From: Amycolatopsis saalfeldensis
GTDB lineage: Bacteria; Actinomycetota; Actinomycetes; Mycobacteriales; Pseudonocardiaceae
Assembly (NCBI RefSeq): GCF_900110575.1
Contig: NZ_FOEF01000015.1
Location: forward strand, 177,781 to 241,780
DNA: 64,000 nucleotides
Direction of reading: 5' to 3'
Shown: in pieces, positions 15,988-24,717 of the stretch
How positions within the stretch are numbered: the first letter of the stretch is position 1
Layout of the letters: each line of letters opens with the position of its first letter
Translations under genes and position numbers: made by a program
Notes under the pieces: model-generated
Told to the model about the DNA's origin: nothing
Seen by the model: only the letters and a program-made list of their open reading frames with translations
Databases searched by the model: none

Positions 15988-17885
15988 CCGTCCCGTTCGA
16001 CCCGCTGGTCCCGCGTCCGATCGACCGGCCTTCGGAGGTGCCCGCCGTGCTCACCGCCGAAGCACTGGCCTCGCTGGACGAGGCCAAGATCTTCGCCGCG
16101 CCGGCCGACCCGGCCGACTGGCCCGCGTGGCGCGAGAACCTGCGGGTGTGGCGCGAAGACGCCCGGCGCCGTCACGGTTACACGGGCGCGGCCTACGAGC
16201 GTCCGGCCGGCGCGTGGGCCGCCACCTGCTACGCCGTCGCGCAGGTGTGGTTGTGGGACGAACTGCTTTACTCCTTCGCAACGGGGGAGTTCACGCCCGA
16301 GCGGTTCCTCGCCGATGCGCGGACGCGGTTCGGCGGCCTGGACGCGGTGGTGCTGTGGCACGCGTACCCGGTGATCGGCCTCGACGACCGTAACCAGTGG
16401 GACTTCTACCGCGACGTGCCCGGGCTGACGGCCCTGATCACCGCGCTGCACGAAGCGGGTCTGCACGTGTTCGTCGACTACAACCCTTGGGACATCGGCA
16501 CTCGGCGGGCCGGTGACGACCGCGCCGAGCTGGCCGCGCTGGTCGCCGACCTCGGCGTGGACGGGGTTTTCCTCGACACGCTCAGAAAAGCCGAGCCGGA
16601 GTTCGTCGCGCGGCTGGAGGCGGCCCGGCCCGGCCTGGTGCTGGAAGGCGAGTCCAAGCTCGCGGTCGAGCGGATCGAGGACCACGCCGCGTCGTGGGCG
16701 CAGTTCTTCGCCGACTCGCCCGTGCCCGGCGTCCTGCGCTCGCACTGGTACGAGCGGCGGCACATGCAGCACCACGTCCGGCGCTGGCACCGCGACCACT
16801 CGGAGGAACTGCACTCGGCGTGGCTCAACGGCGTCGGGGTGATGGTCTGGGAGGTCGTCTTCGGCGTCTGGGTCGGCTGGTCGCCCCGGGACGCGGCGAC
16901 CCTGCGGCGGATGGTCACTATCCAGCGCGCGGCGAGTGAACTGCTGCTGCGTGGCTCGTGGACCCCGCTCGCCGAGCTGCCTTCGGTGTCGCCCGGGGTT
17001 TACGCGTCGAGCTGGGAGCTGGACGGCGTGACACTGTGGACACTCGTCAACCGCGGCGAGACCGGATGCCACGGACCGTTGCCGGGGATCGACCTCCTGG
17101 ACGGGGTGCCGGCGCGGGGGATCGGCGCGGCCCTGGAGTTCACGGAGGAACCCTTGTGGCTGCCGGAACTCCGTGACGCGCTGGCCGGGACGCGGCATGA
17201 TCCCGACGCCCGCTTCCCGCACCGGCTGGCCACCCGCGTCGTTCCACAACGGACACAAGGTGTGCCCGAAGTGGACGCTGTGGTGGTTCCGGCCGGGCCG
17301 TATGTGCTGACAGTCCGGTACCGGGCCCGCGAGACCGGGATGTACCAGGGCGCGCCGTACGTCGACGAGTGGAAGCCGCTGCCACCGCGGTTGCACGATG
17401 CGCGGACGCTCCAGCGTGAAGGTGAACTGGTCACCCCCGTGGCGGTGGCGGCGACCGAGGTGACGAACGCCCAGTTCGCCGAATTCGTCGCTGCCACAGG
17501 CTATCGGGCCTCGAAGCCGCCAGGTCGTGCGGATGCGCCGGTGACCTGTGTGGACCTCGACGACGCGCGGGCCTACTGCGCCTGGCGCGGCGGGCGACTG
17601 CCCACTGAGGACGAATGGCAGCTGGCGGGGGAGTCCGGCGGCCTGCGCCGTGGTGAGCCCGCGGTGTGGAACTGGACCGAGAGCGAGCACTCCGACGGCC
17701 GCACGCGGTTCGTCATGCTCAAGGGCGGCAGCGACTACCGGGCCGAGGGCTCCGAGTGGTACGTCGAAGGCGGCCGTCACGCGCCGGACTACAGCGTGAA
17801 GCTGCTGCTGCCCGGGCTCGGCCTGGCCCGCAGCGCGACGGTCGGCTTCCGGTGCGCCTGGGACCTCCCGGAGGTGACGGCGTGA
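15984..17885 (+). CDS. Glycosidase-like TIM barrel fused to a formylglycine-generating-enzyme (SUMF1) domain
   Basis: 633 residues, ATGA overlap with the kinase. Residues about 1-450 look like a TIM-barrel glycosidase: HVFVDYNPWDIG (strand-end Asp), VDGVFLDTLRKAEPEF and LVLEGESKLA give acidic residues at strand ends, then a C-terminal beta domain (YASSWELDGVTLWTLVNRG). Residues about 470-630 are a SUMF1/FGE-sulfatase domain: VAATEVTNAQFAEFVAATGY, YCAWRGGRLPTEDEWQLA, KGGSDYRAEGSEWY, VGFRCAW. The cysteines used by true FGEs for oxidation are not evident in the usual place, so this domain may be structural or a nonheme-iron-type relative. No signal peptide, so cytoplasmic. Exact reaction unknown; the fusion within this operon suggests it acts on the imported conjugate. 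Confidence 0.72.
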   Translation: MTVPFDPLVPRPIDRPSEVPAVLTAEALASLDEAKIFAAPADPADWPAWRENLRVWREDARRRHGYTGAAYERPAGAWAATCYAVAQVWLWDELLYSFATGEFTPERFLADARTRFGGLDAVVLWHAYPVIGLDDRNQWDFYRDVPGLTALITALHEAGLHVFVDYNPWDIGTRRAGDDRAELAALVADLGVDGVFLDTLRKAEPEFVARLEAARPGLVLEGESKLAVERIEDHAASWAQFFADSPVPGVLRSHWYERRHMQHHVRRWHRDHSEELHSAWLNGVGVMVWEVVFGVWVGWSPRDAATLRRMVTIQRAASELLLRGSWTPLAELPSVSPGVYASSWELDGVTLWTLVNRGETGCHGPLPGIDLLDGVPARGIGAALEFTEEPLWLPELRDALAGTRHDPDARFPHRLATRVVPQRTQGVPEVDAVVVPAGPYVLTVRYRARETGMYQGAPYVDEWKPLPPRLHDARTLQREGELVTPVAVAATEVTNAQFAEFVAATGYRASKPPGRADAPVTCVDLDDARAYCAWRGGRLPTEDEWQLAGESGGLRRGEPAVWNWTESEHSDGRTRFVMLKGGSDYRAEGSEWYVEGGRHAPDYSVKLLLPGLGLARSATVGFRCAWDLPEVTA

Positions 17886-19090
17886 CGGTCTCCCGTGATC
17901 CGGACGCCGGCGCGCTGGCCGGGCTCCGCGTGGTCGACGCGTCCACCCTGTTCGCCGGCCCGATGGCCGCGATGCACCTGGGCGACATGGGCGCCGACGT
18001 GATCAAGGTCGAGCACCCGCGCCGGCCCGATCCCTCGCGCGGCCACGGCGCCGCCAAGGACGGCGTCAACCTGTGGTGGAAAACGCTGGGCCGGAACAAG
18101 CGCACCGTGACCATCGATCTCGGCAGCGAGGGCGGCCGCGAGGTTTTCCTCGCCCTCGCCGCCACCGCGGATGTGGTGATCGAGAACTTCCGGCCCGGCA
18201 CGCTGGAACGCTGGGGGCTTTCGTACGACGAGCTGTCGACCCGCAACCCGCGGCTCGTGCTGGCGCGCGTCACCGGGTTCGGGCAGTTCGGCCCGTACCG
18301 CTCGCGGCCCGGGTTCGGCACGCTCGCCGAGGCGATGAGCGGGTTCGCGGCGACGACCGGTGAGCCGGACGGCCCGCCGACGCTGCCGCCGTTCGGGCTC
18401 GCGGACGGGGTCGCGTCGCTGGCCACGGCGTACGCGGTGATGGTGGCGCTCGCCGCGCGCGGCACCACCGGGCTGGGGCAGGTCGTCGACACCGCCATCA
18501 TCGAGCCGATCCTGGCCATGCTCGGGCCGCAGATCACGCGCTGGGACCAGCTGCGCAGCGTCCAGCCGCGCACGGGCAACCGCTCCATCAACAACGCGCC
18601 GCGCAACACTTACCGGACCGTGGACGGGCAGTGGGTCGCGGTCTCGACCTCGGCCCAGTCGGTGGCCGAGCGCGTGGTGCGGTTGGTCGGCCGGCCCGAT
18701 CTCGTGGACGAGCCGTGGTTCGCGCTCGGGGCCGACCGGGCGAAGCACGCCGAGGAGCTGGACGAGGCCGTCGGCGGCTGGATCGCGAAACGCACGCGGG
18801 ACGAGGTCGTCTCCGCTTTCGAGGAAGCCCAGGCCGCCGTCGCCCCCATCTACACCGCGGCCGACATCGTCGAGGACCCGCAGTTCCGCGCACTGGGCAC
18901 GATCCACGAGGTCGACGACCCGGAGCTCGGGCCGATGCTGATGCAGGGCCCGCTGTTCCGGCTGTCCGGCAACGACGGGGTCATCCGGTTCACCGGGCGC
19001 CCGCACGGCGCGGACACCGACGCCGTGCTGCGCGAACTCGGGTTCTCCGCCGAGCGCGTCGCCGAACTCCGCGACGGGGGCGCGGTATGA
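17882..19090 (+). CDS. Class III (CaiB/Frc) CoA transferase
   Basis: 402 residues, GTG start overlapping the previous stop. Typical landmarks: GLRVVDASTLFAGPMAAMHLGDMGADVIKVEHP, TIDLGSEGGREVFLALAATADVVIENFRPGTLERWGL, VTGFGQFGPYRSRPGFG, and the likely catalytic Asp in PFGLADGVASL. These enzymes move CoA between acyl-CoAs and carboxylic acids through an aspartyl-CoA thioester. With the lyase encoded next it would activate a (hydroxy)acid for C-C cleavage, as in itaconate or malate-type pathways. Substrate not determinable. Confidence 0.9.
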   Translation: MTVSRDPDAGALAGLRVVDASTLFAGPMAAMHLGDMGADVIKVEHPRRPDPSRGHGAAKDGVNLWWKTLGRNKRTVTIDLGSEGGREVFLALAATADVVIENFRPGTLERWGLSYDELSTRNPRLVLARVTGFGQFGPYRSRPGFGTLAEAMSGFAATTGEPDGPPTLPPFGLADGVASLATAYAVMVALAARGTTGLGQVVDTAIIEPILAMLGPQITRWDQLRSVQPRTGNRSINNAPRNTYRTVDGQWVAVSTSAQSVAERVVRLVGRPDLVDEPWFALGADRAKHAEELDEAVGGWIAKRTRDEVVSAFEEAQAAVAPIYTAADIVEDPQFRALGTIHEVDDPELGPMLMQGPLFRLSGNDGVIRFTGRPHGADTDAVLRELGFSAERVAELRDGGAV

Positions 19091-19911
19091 CCCCGCCGCT
19101 GACCTTCCTCTACACCCCCGCCGACCGGCCGGACCGGGTGCGCAAGGCGCTGGAGTCCACTGCGGACGTGGTGCTCGTCGACCTCGAGGACGCGGTCGCG
19201 CCCGCGCACAAGGACGAGGCGCGGGCCAACGCGGTGCGGCTGCTCGCCTCCGGCACCCGCCCGGTGCAGGTCCGCGTGAACCACCCGAGCACGCCGTGGC
19301 ACGAAGCGGACCTCGCGGCGCTCGCCGGCCTTCCGCTCACGGTGGGCGCGCGGATCCCGAAAACCGAGTCACCGCAAGAGATCCTGGTCCTCGCGGCGGC
19401 GTTGCCGGGCCGGGCGCTGCACCCGTTGATCGAGTCCGCGCTGGGCGTCGAGCGGGCGCTGGAGATCGCGACGGCTTCACCCGCGATCGCCTCGATCTCC
19501 CTCGGGGAGGCCGACCTGCGCTCGGACCTGCAGGTCGACGACGAGGCCGCGCTGGCCTGGCCGCGCAGCCGGGTGATCGTCGCGGCGCGGGCCGCGCGCC
19601 TGCCGCCGCCCGCGATGTCGGTGTACCCGAACGTCCGCGACCTCGAAGGACTGGCGGCCTCGTGCCGCGCGGGCCGTGCGCTCGGGTTCCGCGGCCGCAC
19701 GGCGATCCACCCGGTGCAGCTGGAGACGATCCGGTCCGCGTTCCTGCCGACGCCGCGGGAAGTCCTGCGCGCCAAGGAAGTCCTCGACCGGGTCGCCGGG
19801 GCCACGGCGGCGGGCGTCGGCGCGATCGCCCTCGCCGACGGGACGTTCCTGGACGTCGCGATGGTCGAGCAGGCCCGCGCCGTGCTGACGCTCGCCGACC
19901 CCGCCCCGTGA
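19087..19911 (+). CDS. HpcH/HpaI (CitE-like) CoA-ester lyase
   Basis: 274 residues, ATGA overlap with the CoA transferase. Conserved elements: VDLEDAVAPAHKDEAR (acidic metal/substrate site), IPKTESP, HPLIESALGVERALEIA, SISLGEADL and FRGRTAIHPVQLETIRSAF. This is the CitE/malyl-CoA/citramalyl-CoA lyase pattern, giving acetyl-CoA or another acyl-CoA plus a 2-oxo acid. Last gene of the operon that starts at the LacI gene; together with the CoA transferase it would degrade the acid part of the imported compound. Direction and substrate are inferred. Confidence 0.88.
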   Translation: MTPPLTFLYTPADRPDRVRKALESTADVVLVDLEDAVAPAHKDEARANAVRLLASGTRPVQVRVNHPSTPWHEADLAALAGLPLTVGARIPKTESPQEILVLAAALPGRALHPLIESALGVERALEIATASPAIASISLGEADLRSDLQVDDEAALAWPRSRVIVAARAARLPPPAMSVYPNVRDLEGLAASCRAGRALGFRGRTAIHPVQLETIRSAFLPTPREVLRAKEVLDRVAGATAAGVGAIALADGTFLDVAMVEQARAVLTLADPAP

Positions 19912-19983
19912 CCCGCCGGGCTATTGCGCGGCCGCCCGCGCGAGCCCTAGCGTGGCGGGGTTGACTCGACTCCTGGGGGATTC

Positions 19984-21171
19984 ATGTCAGTACGCCGTTC
20001 TTCCCTGCTCGCCTTGGCGCTGGTCACGGCGGGGACGCTGGTCGCCGCGCCGGCTTTCGCCGCGGCCGGCCCGACGACCCTGCCGGCCGGCCAGTTCACG
20101 CTCAGCGCGAACTACACCCAGTTCGACGCCGTGAACTCGGCGCTGGTCTCGAAGGCGGGCACCGCGCCCGTCCACACGGTGATGGACAACGCGAACCTCG
20201 ACCGGGCGCCGCTGCCGTCGTCCTTCTCCGTCGCCGGGCTGTCCGGCGGCTTCCGGTTCGATTCGGGGGACAACTCCGACTGCAAGAGCTACCCGCAGGG
20301 CATCACCACCAGCCGTGACGCGGTGGGCACGGCCGGCAGCGGCAACTACGACGGCCACCAGCTCGTGGTCACCAGCTGGTACACCGACACCGCGTGCGGC
20401 GGCGCCCAGCAGCGCAGCCGGGTCATCCTGGCCGACTGGGACGCGACGTACCCGGACAAGTACCGCAAGATCCTGCTCGTGCAGCCGACCGGCACCGCGG
20501 CCGCCCCGGACTTCAAGGACATCCCGATCCACGCCGGCGGCGTCTCCTGGTACGGCGATTACCTGTACGTGGCCGACACCGGGCACGGCATGCGCGTGTT
20601 CGACCTGCGCAAGATCCTCAAGACCGACACCGGCGGGACCGCGGACCAGATCGGCCACCAGAGCGGCAACACCTACTACGCCCACAACTACGCCTACGTC
20701 CTGCCGCAGGTCGGCACCATCACGGCGAGCACGACGTCGGGCACCGCCCTGGCCTGGTCGTCGATCTCGCTGGACCGCGTCAGCAAGTCGATCGTGATGG
20801 CCGAGTACACCTGTCCGTCCGGCTGCGCGGACTACCCCAACCGCCCGCCGCGGGCGATCCGCTTCCCGTTCGCCTCAGGCGCCACGACGTTCGCCGCCGC
20901 GACGACGGCCAGCCAAGCCCTGCAACTGCCCTGGTACAAGCTGAACGGCGTCGCTTCCCACAACGGGCGCTGGTGGTTCAACTCCTCGGGCGACAAGAAG
21001 CTCTACTACTGGGCCTCGGCGACCGGCCCGGCCACCCACGCCTGGGTGGGCGGCGGCGAAAGCCTTTCGTACTGGGAAGACACGGCCAACGCGGACCTGC
21101 TGTGGAGCCTGCAGGAGACGGTCGGGAGCCGTAACGTGTTCGCGGTGAAGCAGGCCACGTACGGCGCCTGA
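19984..21171 (+). CDS. Secreted protein of unknown function
   Basis: 395 residues; signal peptide MSVRRSSLLALALVTAGTLV with AFA-A cleavage near residue 27. The mature protein is rich in aromatic and Gly residues with repeated short strands (VSWYGDYLYVADTGHGMRVFDLRKIL; WYKLNGVASHNGRWWFNSSGDKKLYYW; SYWEDTANADLLWSLQE), suggesting a beta-propeller of the kind found in extracellular actinobacterial proteins. Four Cys in SDCKSYP, TACGGA and YTCPSGC could form disulfides. No catalytic motif recognised. Probably monocistronic or loosely linked to the next hydrolase gene (16 bp gap). Confidence 0.7.
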   Translation: MSVRRSSLLALALVTAGTLVAAPAFAAAGPTTLPAGQFTLSANYTQFDAVNSALVSKAGTAPVHTVMDNANLDRAPLPSSFSVAGLSGGFRFDSGDNSDCKSYPQGITTSRDAVGTAGSGNYDGHQLVVTSWYTDTACGGAQQRSRVILADWDATYPDKYRKILLVQPTGTAAAPDFKDIPIHAGGVSWYGDYLYVADTGHGMRVFDLRKILKTDTGGTADQIGHQSGNTYYAHNYAYVLPQVGTITASTTSGTALAWSSISLDRVSKSIVMAEYTCPSGCADYPNRPPRAIRFPFASGATTFAAATTASQALQLPWYKLNGVASHNGRWWFNSSGDKKLYYWASATGPATHAWVGGGESLSYWEDTANADLLWSLQETVGSRNVFAVKQATYGA

Positions 21172-21187
21172 CACCAAGGAGAATGTG

Positions 21188-22117
21188 ATGCCCGCTTCGG
21201 CGCGAAACGTCTTCGTCCCGCACGCGTACCCGGAGCGGCAGGTCGACCTCGGCGAGGTGGTCCTGAACTACGCCGAGGCGGGCTCGCCGGACAAGCCCGC
21301 GCTGCTCCTGCTGCCGGAGCAGACCGGTTCGTGGTGGAGCTACGAGGCCGCCATGGCGTTGCTGGCCGAGGACTTCCACGTGTTCGCGGTCGACCTCCGG
21401 GGCCAGGGCCGCAGCACGTGGACGCCGAAGCGGTACAGCCTCGACAACTTCGGCAACGACCTGGTGCGCTTTCTCGCGCTGGTCGTCCGGCGGCCGGTGG
21501 TGGTGGCGGGCTGCTCCTCGGGCGGGGTGCTCGCGGCCTGGCTCGCCGCGTACGCGATGCCCGGCCAGATCCGCGGCGCGCTGTGCGAGGACGCGCCGTT
21601 GTTCGCCGCCGAACTCGCCCCGGCGCACGGGCACGGGATCCGCCAGGGCGCCGGGCCGATGTTCGAGCTGTACCGCGATTACCTCGGTGACCAGTGGTCG
21701 GTGGGCGACTGGGCCGGGCTCGCCGCCGCGGCGCGGTCGTCACCGGTCAAGATGCTGGCCATGATGCGACTGCCCGGGGAGCCGCCGCAGAACCTGAAGG
21801 AGTACGACCCGGAGTGGGCGCGGGTGTTCTTCGAGGGCACGGCCGGGCTCCACAGCCCGCACGACCGGATGCTGTCGTCGGTGAAGACGCCGGTGCTGCT
21901 GACCCACCACGTGCGCGCGACCGACCCGGAGACCGGCGAGTTCTTCGGCGCGCTGTCGGATCTGCAGGCCGGCCGGGCCCAGGCGATCCTCCGCGCGGCC
22001 GGCGTCCGGGTCGACTACGAGTCCTTCCCGGACGCCGCGCACGTGATGCACGCTTCCGAGCCGGAGCGTTACGCCGCGGTTTTGACCGCGTGGGCCGCGA
22101 AACTGCCGGCCGCGTGA
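21188..22117 (+). CDS. Alpha/beta-fold hydrolase
   Basis: 309 residues from ATG 21188 (AAGGAGA upstream; an in-frame GTG at 21185 is the alternative). VVLNYAEAGSPDKPALLLLPEQ and FAVDLRGQGRSTWTP give the family N-terminal strands; the nucleophile elbow is VAGCSSGGVLAAWLA, with Cys where His is usual (GCSSGG). A cap region (about residues 130-220) and the His in FPDAAHVMHASEPERY complete the expected triad. Cytoplasmic; substrate unknown. Followed with a GTGA overlap by a small gene. Confidence 0.85.
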   Translation: MPASARNVFVPHAYPERQVDLGEVVLNYAEAGSPDKPALLLLPEQTGSWWSYEAAMALLAEDFHVFAVDLRGQGRSTWTPKRYSLDNFGNDLVRFLALVVRRPVVVAGCSSGGVLAAWLAAYAMPGQIRGALCEDAPLFAAELAPAHGHGIRQGAGPMFELYRDYLGDQWSVGDWAGLAAAARSSPVKMLAMMRLPGEPPQNLKEYDPEWARVFFEGTAGLHSPHDRMLSSVKTPVLLTHHVRATDPETGEFFGALSDLQAGRAQAILRAAGVRVDYESFPDAAHVMHASEPERYAAVLTAWAAKLPAA

Positions 22118-22413
22118 ACACCGACGCCGTGATCGAGGCGTTGCTGGCCGCGGGGGTCGCGCGCTACGCGATCGACCAGCCGGGCCGCGCCGACCCGGCG
22201 GTCTGGGTCACCACCGTCGACGGCGGCCGCATCCGGCTGGGCCGGAACCTGATGGACGGCGACGGCAACCTCGAGACCGGGCGCGCGTTGTACTGGACCC
22301 GCTACGACGGCCGCACCGTGATCCGCACGGGCGAGGCGCCCGATCTCGCCTCGTTGGCCGCCGAGGTGGCCCGGCAGGCGGGGATCCCCGGCTCGATCGC
22401 GGCCGACGAGTGA
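22114..22413 (+). CDS. Small hypothetical protein
   Basis: 99 residues, GTG start overlapping the hydrolase stop, so translationally coupled to it. Begins VNTDAVIEALLAAGVARYAID and contains VWVTTVDGGRIRLGRN, a Trp/Tyr-rich strand GRALYWTRYDGRTVIRTG and a C-terminal helix (DLASLAAEVARQAGI). No recognised family; compact alpha/beta fold likely, no membrane segment. Its stop codon overlaps the left edge of a palindromic repeat. Confidence 0.65.
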   Translation: MNTDAVIEALLAAGVARYAIDQPGRADPAVWVTTVDGGRIRLGRNLMDGDGNLETGRALYWTRYDGRTVIRTGEAPDLASLAAEVARQAGIPGSIAADE

Positions 22414-22460
22414 CTCGTGAATGTAGGCGACGGTTCTAACCGGCCCAAACACTCACGAGT
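22413..22460. repeat. Palindromic intergenic repeat, copy 1
   Basis: ACTCGTGA (22413-22420) and ACTCACGAGT (22451-22460) form the outer inverted arms and CGGTTCTAACCGGCC (22431-22445) an inner hairpin. Copy 2 at 24710-24747 keeps all three blocks with different spacers. It lies between convergent genes and overlaps both stop codons, so it may work as a bidirectional terminator; a dispersed repeat family is equally possible. Confidence 0.75.
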
Positions 22461-23451
22461 GCTGAGGGACCAGCACCAGCTTGCCGGGGGTGTGCCCGGC
22501 GATCCCGGCCTCGTGCGCCTTCGCGGCCTCGGCCAGCGGGTAGACGGCGCTGATGACCACTCGCAGCTCACCCGCGCCCGCCCGGTCGGCCAGGCCGGCG
22601 CGGGCGGCGTTGCGGATCTCGGTGCCCGTGTCCTGGCCGGGCCCGTTGCCGAGCACCTTGATGCCGGCCGCGGAGCGCCGTTCGGTGCCGGTGATCGAGG
22701 CGATGCGCTGCCGGTCGGCGACGAGTTCCAGCGAAGCGTCGAGCGCTTCGGCCGTGCCGGCGAGGTCAACGGCGGCGGTCACCCCGCCCGGCGCGGCGGC
22801 CCGCACGCGGTCGAGCAGCCCGGGACCGTAGGCGACCGGGATGGCGCCGAGGTCGCGTAACAGGTCGTGGTTGCGTTCCGCGGCCGTGGCGATCACGGTG
22901 GCGCCCCGGGCGGCCGCCAGCTGCACGGCCATCAGCCCCACCCCGCCGGATCCGCCGTGCACCAGCACGGTGTCGCCTTCGCCCACACCGGCCGCGTGCA
23001 GCACGTGGACGGCGGTGGTGCCGGCGAGCAGCAACGCCCCGGCTTCGGCCCAGCCCACCGTGGCGGGCTTGGGGATCAGGGAGGTGACGGGCGCGGTGAC
23101 GTAGTCGGCGTAGGCAGCGGTCACGGGATACACGAGCACCTCGTCGCCGACCTTCGCCCCGGTCACCTCCGAGCCGACGGCGGCGATCACGCCCGCGCAT
23201 TCCAGGCCGAGCGCGGGCAGGGTGTCATCGGCGACGCCGGCGGAGGTCTTGTTCTTGTCGGCGACGGCGTGGAAGGCACCGCTGTAGAGCTTCCAGTCGA
23301 TGGGGTTGACCCCGGCCGCGCGGACCTCGACGACCACGCCGCCGGCGGCCGGCTCCGGCACCGGGGTGCCGAAGACGGCGAGGTTTTCCGGGCCGCCGTA
23401 AGCGATCGGCCGCACGATCCGGGCCGTGGTGTTTTCTTCGGTGCTGGTCAT
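22453..23451 (-). CDS. Quinone oxidoreductase-like (zinc-free MDR) dehydrogenase
   Basis: 332 residues from ATG 23451; the frame is open further upstream (another in-frame ATG in MDTESGRPETGL), so the start is not certain. MDR fold: VVEVRAAGVNPIDWKLYSGAF, LGLECAGVIAAVGSEVTGAKVGDEV, NADPH site VLVHGGSGGVGLMAVQLAAARGATVIA, and LVADRQRIASITGT. It lacks the structural-zinc Cys cluster, as in Qor/zeta-crystallin-type NADPH:quinone or enone reductases. Its stop lies within the palindromic repeat. Confidence 0.88.
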   Translation of the reverse strand: MTSTEENTTARIVRPIAYGGPENLAVFGTPVPEPAAGGVVVEVRAAGVNPIDWKLYSGAFHAVADKNKTSAGVADDTLPALGLECAGVIAAVGSEVTGAKVGDEVLVYPVTAAYADYVTAPVTSLIPKPATVGWAEAGALLLAGTTAVHVLHAAGVGEGDTVLVHGGSGGVGLMAVQLAAARGATVIATAAERNHDLLRDLGAIPVAYGPGLLDRVRAAAPGGVTAAVDLAGTAEALDASLELVADRQRIASITGTERRSAAGIKVLGNGPGQDTGTEIRNAARAGLADRAGAGELRVVISAVYPLAEAAKAHEAGIAGHTPGKLVLVPQHS

Positions 23452-23565
23452 GAGCCCAGTCTCGGGCCGGCCGGACTCGGTGTCCATCGCGTAGTCGGCA
23501 CGGATACTTTGCGCTGGGCGCAAACCCGAGGGGCGGCCGGGTGAAAGCCTTTTCCCGCAACGGTT

Positions 23566-24045
23566 TCAGCGCCCGGTGGCGCCGTCGATCAGCTCGCGGA
23601 GGATGTCCGCGTGGCCCGCGTGCCGGCCGGTCTCCTCGATCAGGTGGGCCAGGGCCCAGCGGACGCTCGGCGCCCCCGGCCGGGGGAGCGGGGCGCCGGG
23701 ATCGGTGCACCCGTCGAGGATGTCGTTCGCCCGCTCGACCGTTTCCCGGTAGCGGGCGAGCACGTCGGCGACGCTGTCGGCGGGCGCGGCCCGGAACGTC
23801 GCGGGCCAGCTGGTCACCTCCTCGCCGAGGAAGGCCGCGCGCTCGACGAACGTGAGGTGGTTGAGCAGGCCCAGCAGATTCGTGCCCGAGGGCACCCCGG
23901 CGGTGCGGACCGCCGGTTCGGGCGCGCCGTCGACCTTCGCGGCGATCGAGGTCCGCAAATAGTCGAGGAAGCCGCGCAGGGTTTCGGTTTCGCTGTTCCG
24001 GGTCCGGGGCGGCGGGGTGTCCCGGCGGCGGGTGGTCTTCGGCAT
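23566..24045 (-). CDS. DinB/DUF664 family protein
   Basis: 159 residues from ATG 24045. ETLRGFLDYLRTSIAAKVDG, NLLGLLNHLTFVERAAFL and WALAHLIEETGRHAGHADILRELIDG are the four-helix-bundle elements of the DinB superfamily; the His of NHL and the HxxxH (HAGHADI) of the last helix are the usual metal ligands. Many actinobacterial members are mycothiol-dependent transferases or isomerases. Divergent from the cupin regulator, 66 bp apart, and probably its target. Confidence 0.85.
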   Translation of the reverse strand: MPKTTRRRDTPPPRTRNSETETLRGFLDYLRTSIAAKVDGAPEPAVRTAGVPSGTNLLGLLNHLTFVERAAFLGEEVTSWPATFRAAPADSVADVLARYRETVERANDILDGCTDPGAPLPRPGAPSVRWALAHLIEETGRHAGHADILRELIDGATGR

Positions 24046-24069
24046 GCGGTCAGTGTTGCCCGGCCCGCC

Positions 24070-24101
24070 CGGTTCTGGCATGGGAACTTGCGGTTCTGGC
24101 A
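24070..24101. promoter_or_regulatory. Direct repeats in the DUF664/XRE divergent promoter
   Basis: CGGTTCTGGCA occurs at 24070-24080 and again at 24091-24101, 21 bp apart (two helical turns), filling the 66-bp gap between divergent genes. Likely operator of the XRE-cupin regulator, controlling itself and the DUF664 gene. Confidence 0.6.
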
Positions 24102-24111
24102 AGCTGGGCGC

Positions 24112-24717
24112 GTGGACCATCGCATGGACGACGTGCTCGGCGCGGTCGGGCCCCGGCTGCGCGCGCTGCGCCGCGAGCGCGGCATCACCCTGGCCGGCCT
24201 CGCGGCGACGACCGGGGTTTCGGAGAGCACCCTGTCCCGGCTGGAAAGCGGGCAGCGCCGGGCGACCCTGGAGCTGCTGCTGCCGCTGGCGGGCACCTAC
24301 GGCGTGCCGCTGGACGACCTCGTCGGCGCCCCGCGCACCGGCGACCCGAGGATCCACCTGAAGCCGATCCGGCGGTTCGGGATGGTCTTCGTGCCGCTGT
24401 CCCGGCGGCCGGGCGGGATGCAGTCGTTCAAGATGATCATCCCCGCGCGGAAGGAGCCGCTCGAGCCGACGGTGCAGACACACGAGGGCTTCGAATGGCT
24501 GTACGTCCTCAATGGACGGCTGCGGCTGGTGCTCGGCGAACGCGACCTGACCCTGCCGCCGGGCGAGGCGGCCGAGTTCGACACGAGCGTGCCGCATTGG
24601 CTGGGCAGCGCCGACGGCGGCGCGGTCGAGCTGCTGATCCTGTTCGGGCCCCAGGGAATGCGGGCGCACCTGCGGGCCAGCACCCGGCGACCGGGCGGCG
24701 CTGCAGAGGACTCGTGA
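24112..24717 (+). CDS. XRE-family regulator with C-terminal cupin
   Basis: 201 residues from GTG 24112 (ATG 24124 is also possible). HTH: VGPRLRALRRERGITLAGLAATTGVSESTLSRLESGQ, followed by RRATLELLLPLAGTYGVPLDDLVG. The C-terminal cupin (VQTHEGFEWLYVLNGRLRLVLGERDLTLPPGEAAEFDTSVPHWLGS) keeps the HxxxE and downstream His pattern of a small-ligand or metal sensor. Its stop codon sits inside palindromic repeat copy 2. Controls the divergent DUF664 gene by inference. Confidence 0.88.
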   Translation: MDHRMDDVLGAVGPRLRALRRERGITLAGLAATTGVSESTLSRLESGQRRATLELLLPLAGTYGVPLDDLVGAPRTGDPRIHLKPIRRFGMVFVPLSRRPGGMQSFKMIIPARKEPLEPTVQTHEGFEWLYVLNGRLRLVLGERDLTLPPGEAAEFDTSVPHWLGSADGGAVELLILFGPQGMRAHLRASTRRPGGAAEDS

